A DNA stretch of 64,000 nt, from contig CM076948.1 of the NCBI GenBank assembly GCA_039566865.1, positions 23,199,001-23,263,000 on the forward strand, given 5' to 3'. The DNA comes from Aurelia coerulea (lineage: Eukaryota; Cnidaria; Scyphozoa; Semaeostomeae; Ulmaridae). This document shows, in pieces, positions 22,091-32,674 of the stretch. How positions within the stretch are numbered: the first letter of the stretch is position 1; every line of letters starts with the position of its first letter. The translations under genes and the position numbers were made by a program. Under the pieces are notes generated by a model, which had not been told where the DNA came from, did not search any database, and saw nothing but the letters and a program-made list of their open reading frames with translations.

Positions 22091-22339
22091 GTATCTCTGC
22101 TACTGAGGCGTTTGCACTGCCCCACCTTGAACAAACAGTGAAAATCTTCACCCTTTTTAAAAAAGATGGGTTTTTCAAAATCGCAGCATCCAGAGACTTT
22201 AATAATCAATTTATAACAGTTTCAATTCCTTTTGATTCCCGAATGCTTTGGACTCCCCAGTAAAGATAACAGAATTACTAATGTCTAGCAAGCGGCTTTT
22301 GCTCCGTTTTCAAGAATAGGTAAACTGAAGGTGAAGTTG

Positions 22340-22507
22340 CTTTTTTTAGCGCCAAGCGCTGGGATCGCAGAAGTAGAGAAGACCTAATCGAGTCCGCGAC
22401 CCCTTGTCATGACGCTCAAGTGGTGGGGCTCCACAGGGTATCGAACCCTGTCCACCTGACGGTTCTGGCTGCAAAGTCAGAGGATTACACCACTGCGCCA
22501 CAACACC
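22340..22507 (-). mobile_element. tRNA-derived SINE, copy 1
   Basis: Read on the minus strand. The head (22507-22422) has an A-box TGGCGCAGTGG and a B-box GGTTCGATACC, with a T-stem GACAGGGTTCGATACCCTGT. The acceptor arms GGTGTTG and CCCCACC pair only weakly. The anticodon arm does not fold cleanly, so this is not a functional tRNA. It continues into a body with GCGTCATGACAAGGGGTC and GCGGACTCGATTAGG, shared with the SINE at 59.3 kb, and ends in AAAAAAAGC. Confidence 0.8.
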
Positions 22508-22809
22508 TTCAACCTTGTAAGGCATTGAGCCAAGGCGTGGCAATTAATCTTATCAAGGGCAGAAAGTACTGCGATTCAAGCCTAGATAGGCGGAAGATAG
22601 ACTCGAGAGGCTGGATGGAAGCCCCTCTTGTCCTTTTGGGTTTCATCTATACATTCGGATCAAGTAGGACAAGTCGATACTGTGTCAGTAGAAAGGCGTG
22701 CACTTTTTGAAAAATCACAAAAAAGATTGTAACAGATCTTAAAATGTTTTGTTTATCTCTATGTGTTTCAAAGATGAAATGTATTTAATAGGTGATCGGT
22801 ATTCTCAGA

Positions 22810-22885
22810 ACAGTCTTTTTTTTAGTTTATTGCCTCCTCATAAGAACAGATCTTATGAGGAGGCAATAAACTCCAAAAAACTGTA
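22810..22885. repeat. Perfect 22-bp inverted repeat with 5-nt loop
   Basis: 22824-22845 is the exact inverse of 22851-22872 (TTTATTGCCTCCTCATAAGA / TCTTATGAGGAGGCAATAAA), with loop ACAGA. Pairing extends imperfectly into flanking T- and A-rich tracts and a CAGT/ACTG pair. RNA from either strand would form a pre-miRNA-like hairpin; it may equally be a tiny MITE. Confidence 0.85.
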
Positions 22886-22984
22886 TACATCTAAAAGTAA
22901 TCAAGCAAGCTATCAAAAATAGCCAATGACTGACAATAGTAAAAGTACCGAAATTCCTCTCAAACCGTTAAATCATGAGGAAGA

Positions 22985-23100
22985 TGCAAAAAGAATCATA
23001 ACAGAAGAAAAGGATTTCTACGGATTTTTAATTGATTTTTCTTGAAAAAAGGATTTTTGCCAAAGGTGTACGAGATTTTTTGGGAGTCAAATGCCCTTAG
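22985..23100. repeat. Dispersed repeat H, copy 1
   Basis: GATTTTTCTTGAAAA, GGATTTTTGCCAAAGGTGTA and CGAGATTTTT are shared with 30947-31091. This copy lacks the clear GAGGGG ends of the other. Confidence 0.6.
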
Positions 23101-23708
23101 GTAAAAATATCTCTGTACTGTACATAGTTCCATCAGCTGTGTAATCAAGCATAAGGATGCTAAACAAGGAAGAATCTGTTTGGTTGTGTCGATGCAAAAT
23201 ACATGTTTCCTCAAGAAAAATATTGATGAAATTCCAGATGATTTGTTTGCTTGCCCGTTATATTTTAAACCCAGTTATTTTCTTTGAGCAACTTTACAGA
23301 ACAACATTTAAATCCTAGGCCACACAAATGCAGAATTGATTATAATTTTATTAAATTCGCCGAATCAACAAACTAAGAACTAAAGTGTGGTATTATCGTT
23401 CGAGGTAGGACAAGTGAATAAGTCTAAGCATGTTTTAATCACTGCTCAACTTGATGTAAACAGCATGTCAATGAAATTGTGGTCGTGCGCTGTTTTGCTA
23501 AAGCACAGATATCAATTATGCATGCAGTTATTAGAACACAAGGTTTTGATTTTTTTGTGTAATATCTTTGTGCAGAAAATTTTCACCAGCAGCAGCAATT
23601 ACAAATTACTTTCGTGATTTTCATGAAAAAAAAATTAGTTTTATCATGACACTTTGCTTAGAGAACGAGTAGAAATCTGCTTTTGTCTTGCTTCATGACA
23701 ACAAAGGC
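23101..23708. other. No supportable feature
   Basis: AT-rich sequence without a gene or clear repeat. Confidence 0.35.
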
Positions 23709-24139
23709 AAATTGACACCTCAATTCAAAGCGCTTACCGATTGCAGACAAAGGAAATTTGCTGCAAAAGTTGCTTCGAAAGCAGTAGGAAAAATTCTCAG
23801 CTTGTGCACGCGAAAGGTTGTTTTTACAAGAAATTATGTGCTTATAGCAAAAGAAGAAGGGTAAATCTAAAGATCTGCCTTGCGGACTATGTTTATTTGA
23901 TTCAGAAGTCGAATTCGATTCGATTCAGAATTTGATTCAGAATTTTAGATTTACTCTTTTTCTTTCGTTCCTAAGCAAATAGCTTCTCTTAAAAATCACC
24001 TTTCGCGTGCACAAGGCGACAGTTTGCCCTACTGGTTTCAGCGCAACATTTGCAGCTTTGTTTGTTTTGAATTACTGGTTGAGAGAATTTCCTTTGTCTG
24101 CAATCGCTAATCGCTCTGAATCGAGGTGTCAATTAAAGG
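23709..24139. mobile_element. Long fold-back element F1, copy c
   Basis: The left arm AATTGACACCTCAATTCAAA mirrors CTCTGAATCGAGGTGTCAAT at the right. Inside, GTGCACGCGAAAGGT and ACCTTTCGCGTGCAC are inverted. The central TTCGATTCGATTCAGAATT is itself repetitive. Confidence 0.75.
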
Positions 24140-24210
24140 ATAGCTGTTGGAGAATTTTCTTTCCCATGGGATCTGTTTTGAGAAATTCGTAAGCCCAACG
24201 GTAGAAACGG

Positions 24211-24590
24211 TAGGGGAGACCGGGCTAGAAGTAACAGGGGCAAGTTGTAACAGAGTATATTTCTCTTTCGCTATCAAAGCTGTGTTCACCTGCTTTTGTG
24301 TGAATGAAGGTTTTGTTAGTAGCTTCAATTTAAACAGTGGTTCTTATTGTTCTTGCCTGTGGTTATTTTTTAGCACTGCTGTCCCCTTTTTGGCCTAAAA
24401 CTAAAGTTTTGGATTTCAGAACTTTTCGTTCTGCAGCGTTTTGTATTTAGTGTGGATTCCTAATTCCCATGCAGTATTGGAGTAAAATGTTTTGTTTCTC
24501 CTGAAATTGAGATTGAATGCTATATTCAAATGCATTTTTCAAGAACAGTGCACTTTCACACCTTGTCGGTCTGGGGCAAGTTGTAACAAA
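24211..24590. repeat. Region bounded by GGGCAAGTTGTAAC motifs
   Basis: GGGGAGACCGGG is followed by GGGGCAAGTTGTAACAG (24234), and CTGGGGCAAGTTGTAACA recurs near 24570. The same GGGGAGACCGGG..AATTGTAACA start opens the minisatellite at 56.8 kb. These look like ends of a common repeat; the class is unknown. Confidence 0.45.
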
Positions 24591-24634
24591 ACAAAAAAAT
24601 CCACCAAAAAACATGCAAGTTCTTTCTGAAAGCT

Positions 24635-24877
24635 ATGGAGACTTTTCGTTTCGAACGTCTTTCAAAACTTCCTAAAAAACCTAAATATCCCGACGTATCT
24701 TGCGTTCGTTGCGGTTTCCATGCAATTGGCCCAATCCGCAGAAGAGCTGTGTATAATTTGTCAGCCAATCAAAATTTTGTGCCTCTTCTGATCCAAATGG
24801 GGTTTGCGACGCATGAAAAGGTTTACGAGACATTACTAAGAGTGAAATCGATTGAAACTGATACATTCATCAGATGA
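24635..24877 (+). other. Unrecognised 80-codon open frame with Cys-x2-Cys
   Basis: The ATG frame reads METFRFERLSKLPKKPKYPD, then VSCVRCGFHAIGPIRRR and NLSANQNFVPLLIQMGF, ending TGA. The single CVRC pair and basic IRRR hint at a partial nucleic-acid-binding module. There is no family match I can name. It follows the repeat above, so it may belong to a transposon. Confidence 0.3.
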
Positions 24878-25020
24878 TTTTCAAGATTTTCAGATCAGCG
24901 AAAGCAGCTAAGATTACATCTGGTGTGTAAATATTGAAATAATACTGAATGAAATGTATCTTATCTGACTTTGAGTTTATTTGATTATATTTCCCTGCTT
25001 TTGAGTTTATTTTTGCCATA

Positions 25021-25591
25021 GCAATGTTTCGATGCACAATTGAATGCTGAGTTCAAAAACGTCACTTAGAGTTCAAAAACGTCACTTAGACTGCTGTAAC
25101 TGTTGCAGGAATAGAGATCCAACATATTTCAATAGATGTGAGAATTTGGTAGAGGATCACTACTACAGAAAACATCTATTCCATTAAGGCTGAGAAATTT
25201 ATAGAGAATCATTAATTGATTTGTTATAGCAATGTTTCGATGTACAATTGAATGCTGAGTTCAAAAAACGTCACTTAGAGTGCTGTAACTGTTGCAGGAG
25301 CAGAGATATTCAGCTTTAATCCAACAGATTTCAATAGATGTGAGAATTTGGTAGAGAATCACTACTACAGAAAAACATCTATTCCATTAAGGCTGAGACA
25401 TATTTATAGAGAATCACTAATTGATTTGTTATAGCAATGTTTTGATGCACAATTGAATGCTGAGTTCAAAAAACGTCACTTAGACTGTTGTAACTAATGC
25501 AGCAGTAGAGATATTCAGCGTCAGCTTTAATCCAACAGATTGCAATAGATGTGAGAATTTGGTAGAGGATCACTACTACAGAAAACATCTT
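25021..25591. repeat. ~205-bp satellite-like tandem array, left part (3 units)
   Basis: GCAATGTTTCGATG begins at 25021 and 25229, and its variant GCAATGTTTTGATG at 25434 (periods 208 and 205). Each unit also holds GAATGCTGAGTTCAAAAA, GCTGTAACTGTTGCAG, AGATGTGAGAATTTGGTAGA and CTATTCCATTAAGG. The third unit is cut by a LINE after GAAAACATCT and resumes at 28130. Confidence 0.9.
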
Positions 25592-28131
25592 AAGTGACTA
25601 TCATGGTCTAGTCGTGACAGTTATGAAGTCTCAACTCCCTAGACTTAAGCCCAAAGTAATCAAGTATCGAAGTTACAAAAAGTTTGTTGCCGAAAACTTC
25701 TTGTCAGATGTAAAGCTGGCAAATTTTGGTGCTCCTGCGGATCCTGAACAAGCTTATGATAATCTTGTCTGTACTTTTCGAGAAATTGTTGACAAACATG
25801 CCCCTCTAAAAACAAAAGTGCAACGAGGAAACAGTGCTCCTTTCATGACTCATGAACTAAAGAAGGGAATTTATACCAGAACAAGACTAAAGAAAAAATT
25901 CAACAAAAATCCTACGAAAGAAAATGAAAATAATTTTAAAAGACAAAGAAATAAATGCGTTTCCTTGAGAAAAAAGGCAATCAAACAGCACTTCAAAAAA
26001 GCAACAGAAAATGGTCTCGCGTCGAATCGTGCTTTCTGGAATCTTGTTAAACCATTTCTTTCTAACAAAGGAGGATTGGCTGGTAATGATATTTCCCTTG
26101 TTAAAAACAATGAAATTGTCACTGATGACCAAAAACTGACCGAAATCTTTAACGACCACTACATTAATATCGTGGAAAAATCTAGTGGTACAAAACCTTG
26201 CAACATAGCTGATACAGCCGCGATCGATGATGATCGGCAACTTATTAGACTGATTCTTGAAAAATACAAAAATCATCCTAGTGTTTTAGCTATCATTCAA
26301 AACCCTGACAACAAGTTTGACTCATTTTCCTTTAACGAAGTGCAAAATTCCGAAGTTAGGAAACAACTAAGGTCTTTGGACAGTAGAAAATCTACTGGAG
26401 AAGATCAAATACCTCCAAAACTTGTTTTATTGGCAGCAGACGAGCTCACAGTTCCTCTTACAGATGCTATTAACAGCAGCATACGTACACATAGGTTTCC
26501 AGATAATGGAAAACGAGCCGCAGTATGCCCTTTAGATAAAGGGGAGCCTAATCGTACAGTCGAAAGAAACTTTCGTCCAGTCAGTATTTTAAATATCTTT
26601 TCCAAAATCTATGAAAAAATTTTGAAAAACCAACTCATCCCATACCTAGATGAGACCCTTTCAATCTTCATCGCTGCCTACAGAAAAGCATATGGCACGC
26701 AACATGTCTTGATAAGAATGATCGAAGAATGGAGAGCTAAACTTGATAATGATAATATTGTAGGGGCCATCCTTATGGATCTATCGAAAGCCTTTGATTG
26801 TATTCCACACGACCTGCTAATAGCCAAACTACATGCCTATGGCTTGGATGAAAATGCTCTTGTCCTTATCTACTCTTATCTAAAACGGCGGAAACAGTCT
26901 GTGAGAATCAATAATACATACAGTTCTTTCCAAACTATTTTATCAGGGGTACCTCAAGGCTCAGTTTTGGGCCCTATTCTGTTTAATGTTTACATAAACG
27001 ATCTCTTTTTGTTTATCAAACAAGCAACATTGCATAATTATGCCGACGATAATACTCTGGCTTATTTTTCCAGGACCCTATCAGATTTGATTGGGGTACT
27101 GGAAGAAGAAGCTGGAGTTGCTTTGACTTGGCTGAAACAGAATCAAATGATTGCTAACCCAGAAAAATTCCATGCACTCCTTATTAGAAAGGATCAAACA
27201 AATACCTGCGGAGAGAATATCAACATCCAAGGCAAAATTATCCAGTCGGAAGAAACAGTCAAATTGTTAGGTATTCAGCTAGATTATAAGCTAAATTTTG
27301 AACAGCATATCTCTGAACTTTGCAGAAAAGCAGCATCACAACTTAATGTGTTAAAAAGACTCAAACAATTCATTGGCTTTAATGAAAGGAAAATTCTTGT
27401 GCAAAGTTTTGTATATTCCAATTTCAACTATTGCCCGCTAGTATGGTACTTCTCATCAGCTAAGTCTTTGCAAAAAATTGAGAAGATTCAAGAACGTGCT
27501 CTTCGATTTTTGTACAATGATCACCAATCTTCTTACAGTGAATTACTCTTGAAATCAGAAAGATGTACTATGCATGTTTCCCGTCTTAGAATTCTCTGTA
27601 TAGAAGTTTTCAAGACCTTGAAACATCTCAACCCATCTTTCATGCGTGATATTTTCAAAATAAGATCTTCCAGATATTCATCACGAAATCCGTACGACTT
27701 ACAACATTATAGACCAAATCAAGTCACTTTTGGTTCAAACAGTCTTCGATCACTAGGACCTCAAATCTGGAATGCATTGCCAAATGAAACTAAATCTGCC
27801 GACAACTTAAATTCTTTTAAACGCATGATAAAACAATGGAATGGACCAAATTGTAAATGCAATGCTTGTCAACATTCACCCGAATTTTAGAAAATTATCT
27901 GGATTATGAAATAGTAGAAAATATTTGTATATTTGTTACGCCTGTCAATTCAATTATATCTTGTAAACTTTGCCCATATATGTCTTGAATATTTAACTTA
28001 TTTAACTTATCTATTAATTTCTTCATTTCTTAATTTATATATTTGTATGTTCGATTTGGATTAGTTGTATATATTGTAAATATGTATAGCTAGATAAAGA
28101 TAATCGAATGAAAATAAGTTGACAAACAAAA
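25592..28131 (+). mobile_element. 5'-truncated CR1/L2-like LINE inserted in the satellite array
   Basis: The element starts inside the endonuclease, keeping only its last motif (SDYHGLV, 25593-25613). It continues with a complete RT ORF, a ~240-bp 3'UTR and a short A-rich tail. ATCT is present on both sides, a 4-bp minimal target duplication; the uninterrupted target is visible in sister units as GAAAACATCTATTCC. The insertion is therefore younger than the array. Confidence 0.9.
25593..27890 (+). CDS. LINE reverse transcriptase, 5'-truncated ORF (intact RT)
   Basis: The frame is open from the truncated end through 758 residues counted from 25614. RT motifs in order: NFRPVSILNIFSKIYEKIL (~319-337), MDLSKAFDCIPHDLL with catalytic Asp at ~389, SGVPQGSVLGPILFNVYIND (~444-463) and NYADDNT with the Asp pair at ~478-479. 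These are followed by KLLGIQLDYKLNF and a C-terminal YCPLVWYFSSAKSL..QERALRFLYND. It ends CKCNACQ, a short Cys cluster. The endonuclease is missing, so the copy cannot retrotranspose by itself. The nearest relatives in the window are the fragments at 40.6 and 53.4 kb. Confidence 0.9.
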   Translation, partial: SDYHGLVVTVMKSQLPRLKPKVIKYRSYKKFVAENFLSDVKLANFGAPADPEQAYDNLVCTFREIVDKHAPLKTKVQRGNSAPFMTHELKKGIYTRTRLKKKFNKNPTKENENNFKRQRNKCVSLRKKAIKQHFKKATENGLASNRAFWNLVKPFLSNKGGLAGNDISLVKNNEIVTDDQKLTEIFNDHYINIVEKSSGTKPCNIADTAAIDDDRQLIRLILEKYKNHPSVLAIIQNPDNKFDSFSFNEVQNSEVRKQLRSLDSRKSTGEDQIPPKLVLLAADELTVPLTDAINSSIRTHRFPDNGKRAAVCPLDKGEPNRTVERNFRPVSILNIFSKIYEKILKNQLIPYLDETLSIFIAAYRKAYGTQHVLIRMIEEWRAKLDNDNIVGAILMDLSKAFDCIPHDLLIAKLHAYGLDENALVLIYSYLKRRKQSVRINNTYSSFQTILSGVPQGSVLGPILFNVYINDLFLFIKQATLHNYADDNTLAYFSRTLSDLIGVLEEEAGVALTWLKQNQMIANPEKFHALLIRKDQTNTCGENINIQGKIIQSEETVKLLGIQLDYKLNFEQHISELCRKAASQLNVLKRLKQFIGFNERKILVQSFVYSNFNYCPLVWYFSSAKSLQKIEKIQERALRFLYNDHQSSYSELLLKSERCTMHVSRLRILCIEVFKTLKHLNPSFMRDIFKIRSSRYSSRNPYDLQHYRPNQVTFGSNSLRSLGPQIWNALPNETKSADNLNSFKRMIKQWNGPNCKCNACQHSPEF

Positions 28132-28577
28132 AAAATCTATTCCATTAAGGCTGAGACATTTATAGAGAATCACTAATTGATTTGTAATAGCAATGTTTCG
28201 ATGCAAAATTGAATGCTGAGTTCAAAAATGTCACTTAGACTGCTGTAACTGTTGCAGGAATAGAGATCCAACATATTTCAATAGATGTGAGAATTTGGTA
28301 GAGGATCACTACTACAGAAAACATCTATTCCATTAAGGCTGAGACATTTATAGAGAATCACTAATTGATTTGTAATAGCAATGTTTCGATGCAAAATTGA
28401 ATGCTGAGTTCAAAAATGTCACTTAGACTGCTGTAACTGTTGCAGGAATAGAGATATTCAGCTTTAATCCAACAGATTGCAATAGATGTGAGAATTTGGT
28501 AGAGGATCACTACTACAGAAAACATCTATTCCATTAAGTCTGAGACATTTACAGAGAATTATTACTTGATTTCTTAT
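28132..28577. repeat. Tandem array, right part (2-3 units)
   Basis: GCAATGTTTCGATG begins at 28190 and 28378 (period 188, lacking the ~20-bp TATTCAGC..AATCCA segment in one unit). This is the continuation of the 25.0-kb array after the LINE. Confidence 0.9.
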
Positions 28578-28737
28578 CAGGGGCGGATCAAAGGAATAAT
28601 GTGACTAAGATGAGGTTATTCGAAATGCTAGGGTGTGGCCTTTTGAAAATAGGCGTGTACCTAAATAAATAGATACAAGGATCTGACAATCTGACTACTG
28701 CTTCAACAGTAGTCGCAGTAGTCTGGATCCGCCCCTG
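28578..28737. mobile_element. MITE with CAGGGGCGGATC ends
   Basis: CAGGGGCGGATC at the left and GGATCCGCCCCTG at the right. An inner hairpin CTACTGCTTCAACAGTAG sits near the right end. It abuts the satellite array. No convincing target duplication was found. Confidence 0.65.
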
Positions 28738-29730
28738 TATTTGATGAAGCACAACATATGTTCAATAGCCAATAGTCCAACACAACACGTGGTGGTATAA
28801 GGACAGGTCTGTGTTTTGTTCATAATGAGAAAATTTGATTTTTTTGAAGTGTGTTACAACCAGCTGGTAACCGGTAGGGTAACCGATGGTCATAAACTGA
28901 TAGCTTAGATAAGAAAATTTAGTTTGTCAAAATATATTGAAGCGTTGTCAAGTTCTGGGCGATTCTATAAAGATATCAAATCTCAAAATCTGTGGTACAA
29001 ATTTGAAAATAGCCCTAATAACGGACTCATCGTACTTTACCCATAAACGAAACGAAAAATCGTACTCTGTAAAAGAAGACTGTCAACTCCTGAAAAAGAA
29101 CAACAACCAAAATATACCTGTAAGGGACTGTTCATTATTTATAAAGGGGCTGGTACCGAAGAGAAATGGGTTGGGTACGAGAAATTTTCTAACATAAAAA
29201 GGTTGGGTAAATATTTTTTCATGTAATTTCAAGGTTGGAAAAGCAAAATTCTCCCACCAATTAATACCAAATGTTTAAAGTCCAAAATTATCTCAATATC
29301 ATCATCAATATTATCAACATTATCCATTTCACTTTCAGTGTCTACTTTGCTCATCTTTGTCATCAATATTTACAGTAATGAATTTACAATTTACATCGTT
29401 TGACATTGAGACCATGTTTATAGGTAGGGGTTGGACAACATTTTTCAACCTGAAAATTGTTGGGTAGATGTTTTTGCTGTCACTTTTAGAGTTGGGTAAG
29501 AAGATTTTTTGGACAAGAAAACATTTCTCTTCAGTATCAACGAGTTAAAGGTTCTAAGATTAATTCGTTTTTCTCTTGCAGGATTCAACTGTTTGAGAGA
29601 GCAGGAAAGAGAATTAATAATTTGTCGCATGAGATTTGCGATAACGCAGAATTGCTCATGCATGACTATCCAATTTTTTTCATTCACGGATATTTTACGA
29701 GACATCTAATTCAAGACAGTCTTTGGTCTT
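28738..29730. other. No supportable gene
   Basis: AT-rich DNA. TTGGGTA/AAGGTTGGG words recur at 29175-29500, too degenerate to define. Confidence 0.35.
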
Positions 29731-29793
29731 CAACCTCGTCCCAAGGGCCTTTTGTCATATTGGGACGGAGACAAAGGGCCCAGGGGACGAGGA
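29731..29793. mobile_element. Miniature fold-back, CCTCGTCCC family, copy 2
   Basis: CAACCTCGTCCCAAGGGCC at the left and GGGCCCAGGGGACGAGG at the right, ~60 bp in total. Confidence 0.75.
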
Positions 29794-30200
29794 TGTTTGG
29801 TCTTATTAGTAAAAGCTCCTTGAACAATTATTTTCAGATTCACAAAAATTCAATCTGTCACAAGCAAAAGTAAACGATACTGAATAGAGACTGTTCAAAT
29901 ACTGTTAATAATTCATGAGCATAACACAAAATATTTTCTGGCCTGTTTGGCAAAGGACAGTTAGATCTATCGGCAATGCAAAATATGGCACCAAAGTCAA
30001 TAAATTAATTCTTAAAGCAACTTACACCGCTGATCAATGGCGATAGAAGGCTTAAAAACGTCACCATAGCAACGCAGTGGAAAATATCAAATTAATAATG
30101 GCTGTTGTTGTTAGCTCTTTTCACGGAACCTGTCATGTCAGTTCATCTCCACAATGAAATTAGTCCAAAAATTGCTGATTGCCTGAGCCTTTCGCAACTG

Positions 30201-30682
30201 CAGTAAAAACCCGCATATAAGAACCACCCACTTATAAGAACCTAAGGCCTAAAATGTTCTAATTTCACCCCATTACAGAAGAACCTAATCATCCTGAAAT
30301 TCAAGGAAGGTTCTTATCTTTAAAAAAATTAAATGTAAACTACTGGTTGGTAATAAATATGTGATAAAATGTTTTAAGAAATTTAGCCAAATACGGAAGT
30401 AGACACAAAGCATATGTAAAAAATTCCTTGTATGAATGGATTTGATAAAGATAAGGCTAGGTAGATAAGGTTGTTCTTTATAACATTGTGTCATGATAGC
30501 GAGTACGTGAAAACCTTGTATTCTTATATTTGGCCTAAATTCCCGAAGATCTGTAATTAATTCTTTTCACAAGAACCTACTTAAGAACTTTGCATCCTGT
30601 TTTCAAGAATAGTATCATATGCATAAGAACCTAAACAGGGTGATTTCAAAATGTAAGGTTCTTATATGCGGGTTTTTTTACT
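30201..30682. mobile_element. MITE with ACCCGCATATAAGAACC inverted ends
   Basis: CAGTAAAAACCCGCATATAA at the left mirrors TTATATGCGGGTTTTTTTAC at the right. AAGAACCTA/TAGGTTCTT words recur inside in both orientations. No transposase. Confidence 0.75.
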
Positions 30683-30946
30683 GTATGCAGTAAATCTTGC
30701 TCACAGGGACTCATGCAGGGGAGGTGTCAGTCCTCAAGATGTTGGAGTGAAAAAGGGACTGAATTGATGACAAAAGAGGCTATGTTCTTTACAGCGTTTT
30801 TGGGTAAGAATAAATAGCGACCTGAGAAAGTGGAGTGGGCATATCTACCCTATTTCAGTCCCTGTAATACAACCTGAAAGCTGACTCTATTTTGTGCAGT
30901 CAATCGAATCATGATCACATGAAGGACTGGGGCGAGGACTGGGGCG

Positions 30947-31091
30947 AGGGGTACATCACTCTTCTGAAAAGGCGTACGAGATTTTTTTAAACAATAAAAT
31001 TTTAAAGGATATTTTACAGATTTTTCTTGAAAACAAAAGGATTTTTGCCAAAGGTGTACGAGACTTTTACAGAGTGATACGCCCCTCGGAC
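30947..31091. mobile_element. Dispersed repeat H, copy 2, with inverted ends
   Basis: GAGGGGTACATCACTCTTCT at the left and ACAGAGTGATACGCCCCTC at the right are imperfect inverted ends. The interior GATTTTTCTTGAAAACAAAA and GCCAAAGGTGTACGAGA matches 22985-23100. Confidence 0.6.
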
Positions 31092-31433
31092 TGGGGTGTC
31101 CACCCCATTTTTCTCCAATGTGAAAAAGTCAGTTGTACTGTACACCTCCTTACTAGACTGATTTTTCCCGACTAGATCCGTGGTACGTAGTTATTCCTGT
31201 TGATAGACTGATGGAGACTCAAACTGAGCAAAAAATCCATACTCAATTCAAAAGTGTAACTAGATAGGTTGGTATAAAACTACCCTGAGTACCAGACTAA
31301 GAGCCTGGTACCCACAGGGTAGTAAAGAACAAGCTCTTTTGATAAAACAGTCCTTATAAAAACAAGACGACACATGTTAAAAAAGTCACACTTTTGTCCA
31401 CTATGGCAGAGCAGCGGCAGGACATAGTATCAT

Positions 31434-31843
31434 AGTTTCATAGGGCATAGGCTTACACTTTTCCCTAAAATTAGCCGATTTTGAAGATTCTGATATTCGA
31501 CCAAAAAGTAAGGCTATAGGCTTACACTTTTCCCTAAAATTAGCCAATTTTGAAGATTCTGATATTCGACCAAAAAGTAAGGCTATAGGCTTACACTTTT
31601 CCCTAAAATTAGCCGATTTTGAAGATTCTGATTTTGGACCAAAAAGTAAGGCTACAGGCTTACCTTTTTCCCTAAAATTAGCCGATTTCGAAAATTCTGA
31701 TTTTGGACCAAAAAGTAAGACTATAGGCTTACCTTTTTCCTTAAAATTAGCCAATTTCGAAGATTCTGATATTCGACCATAATGTAAGGCTATAGGCTTA
31801 CACTTTTCCCTAAAATTAGCCAATTTTGAAGATTCTGATATTC
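31434..31843 (-). repeat. 69-bp tandem repeat, six units, open in frame
   Basis: GGCTTAC starts at 31450, 31519, 31588, 31657, 31726 and 31795: an exact 69-bp period, i.e. 23 codons. The minus frame is open throughout and reads ANFREKCKPIALLFGRISES in repeats. Units differ at many amino-acid-changing sites (Cys/Gly, Ala/Val, Pro/Arg, Ile/Lys). There is no signal for transcription or splicing, so I annotate a minisatellite rather than a gene. Confidence 0.9.
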
Positions 31844-32344
31844 GTTGAAAACTACCTTCTTTAGATCAAGAGATAATAAAAAGCAACATTTTGCTTTTGC
31901 AGATATTGGGTTGCGTTATATTTCAAAATTTTGCTACTGTTGGTACTATGTTGAGCTTTGCTCCCCGGACCAACACACAGGAACTAGCGTTGCCCTCAGA
32001 ACACCAGTCCCACTACGCAGTACCTAGGGTGACTTTTGTAGCAAAGACCCTGGATATTTAGTGCGAGAACGGGGCGGCCCATCGAAACCATGTTGACCGC
32101 CCCAAGCAGAATTACTGTAACATAACTAATCTAACATGCGTTGACTATTAAATTCTAGCCATCATGTGGATTTCCTGTTGTTCTTGTTCTTATACGGTGT
32201 AGTTTGCCATATCGAATGGTTCAAATACGAAGTTTAGATTACGACAAAAAATCATGAGGCCATTTTGCCTTCCAGAGGACTGTATTTCAAATTGACGTAA
32301 CAAAAGAGAAGCTATAAGTAAATAAAGGACTAATACAATTGTGG
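31844..32344. other. No supportable feature
   Basis: Unique-looking sequence, no exon logic. Confidence 0.35.
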
Positions 32345-32348
32345 TTAA

Positions 32349-32588
32349 AGGCACACTGTCGTGGTGTTGATTGAATGAACAAGACAATGTAAACTAATAG
32401 AATTAGGCAAGCTTCAGTAATTTCGCTGTACACTGAAATTCACGAAGGTGATAACGGCCTAGCTCCCGTTATTCTCGAAACTAAGTATGATCCAAGAGCA
32501 TAAAGGCTTGGTAATTATTCAGAAGCCAGTCTCATTGTTAGTGATTTCAACATTATGACTAGCCAATCACAGCCATGACAGTGTGCCT
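32349..32588. mobile_element. TTAA-type MITE family K, copy 1
   Basis: TTAA, then AGGCACACTGTCGTGG at the left; the right end CCATGACAGTGTGCCT is followed by TTTA, a decayed TTAA. The TTAA target suggests piggyBac-like mobilisation. Confidence 0.7.
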
Positions 32589-32597
32589 TTTACAGAA

Positions 32598-32670
32598 ATA
32601 ATTGAAGCTTGCCTAATTCTTTTCTTTTGGATTGTCTAATGTACCCAATCAGCGCCATGACAGTTTGCCT
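32598..32670. mobile_element. TTAA-type MITE family K, solo end
   Basis: GAAGCTTGCCTAATTCT to CGCCATGACAGTTTGCCT is the inverse of the first ~75 bp of the neighbouring copies. It shares the TTAA at 32671 with copy 2. Confidence 0.6.
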
Positions 32671-32674
32671 TTAA

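Noticed and set aside
22422..22507. Possible functional tRNA gene (Cys-like GCA in the loop region)
   Set aside because: The anticodon stem does not pair over five bases and acceptor pairing is weak. The sequence runs on into a SINE body and an A-rich tail.
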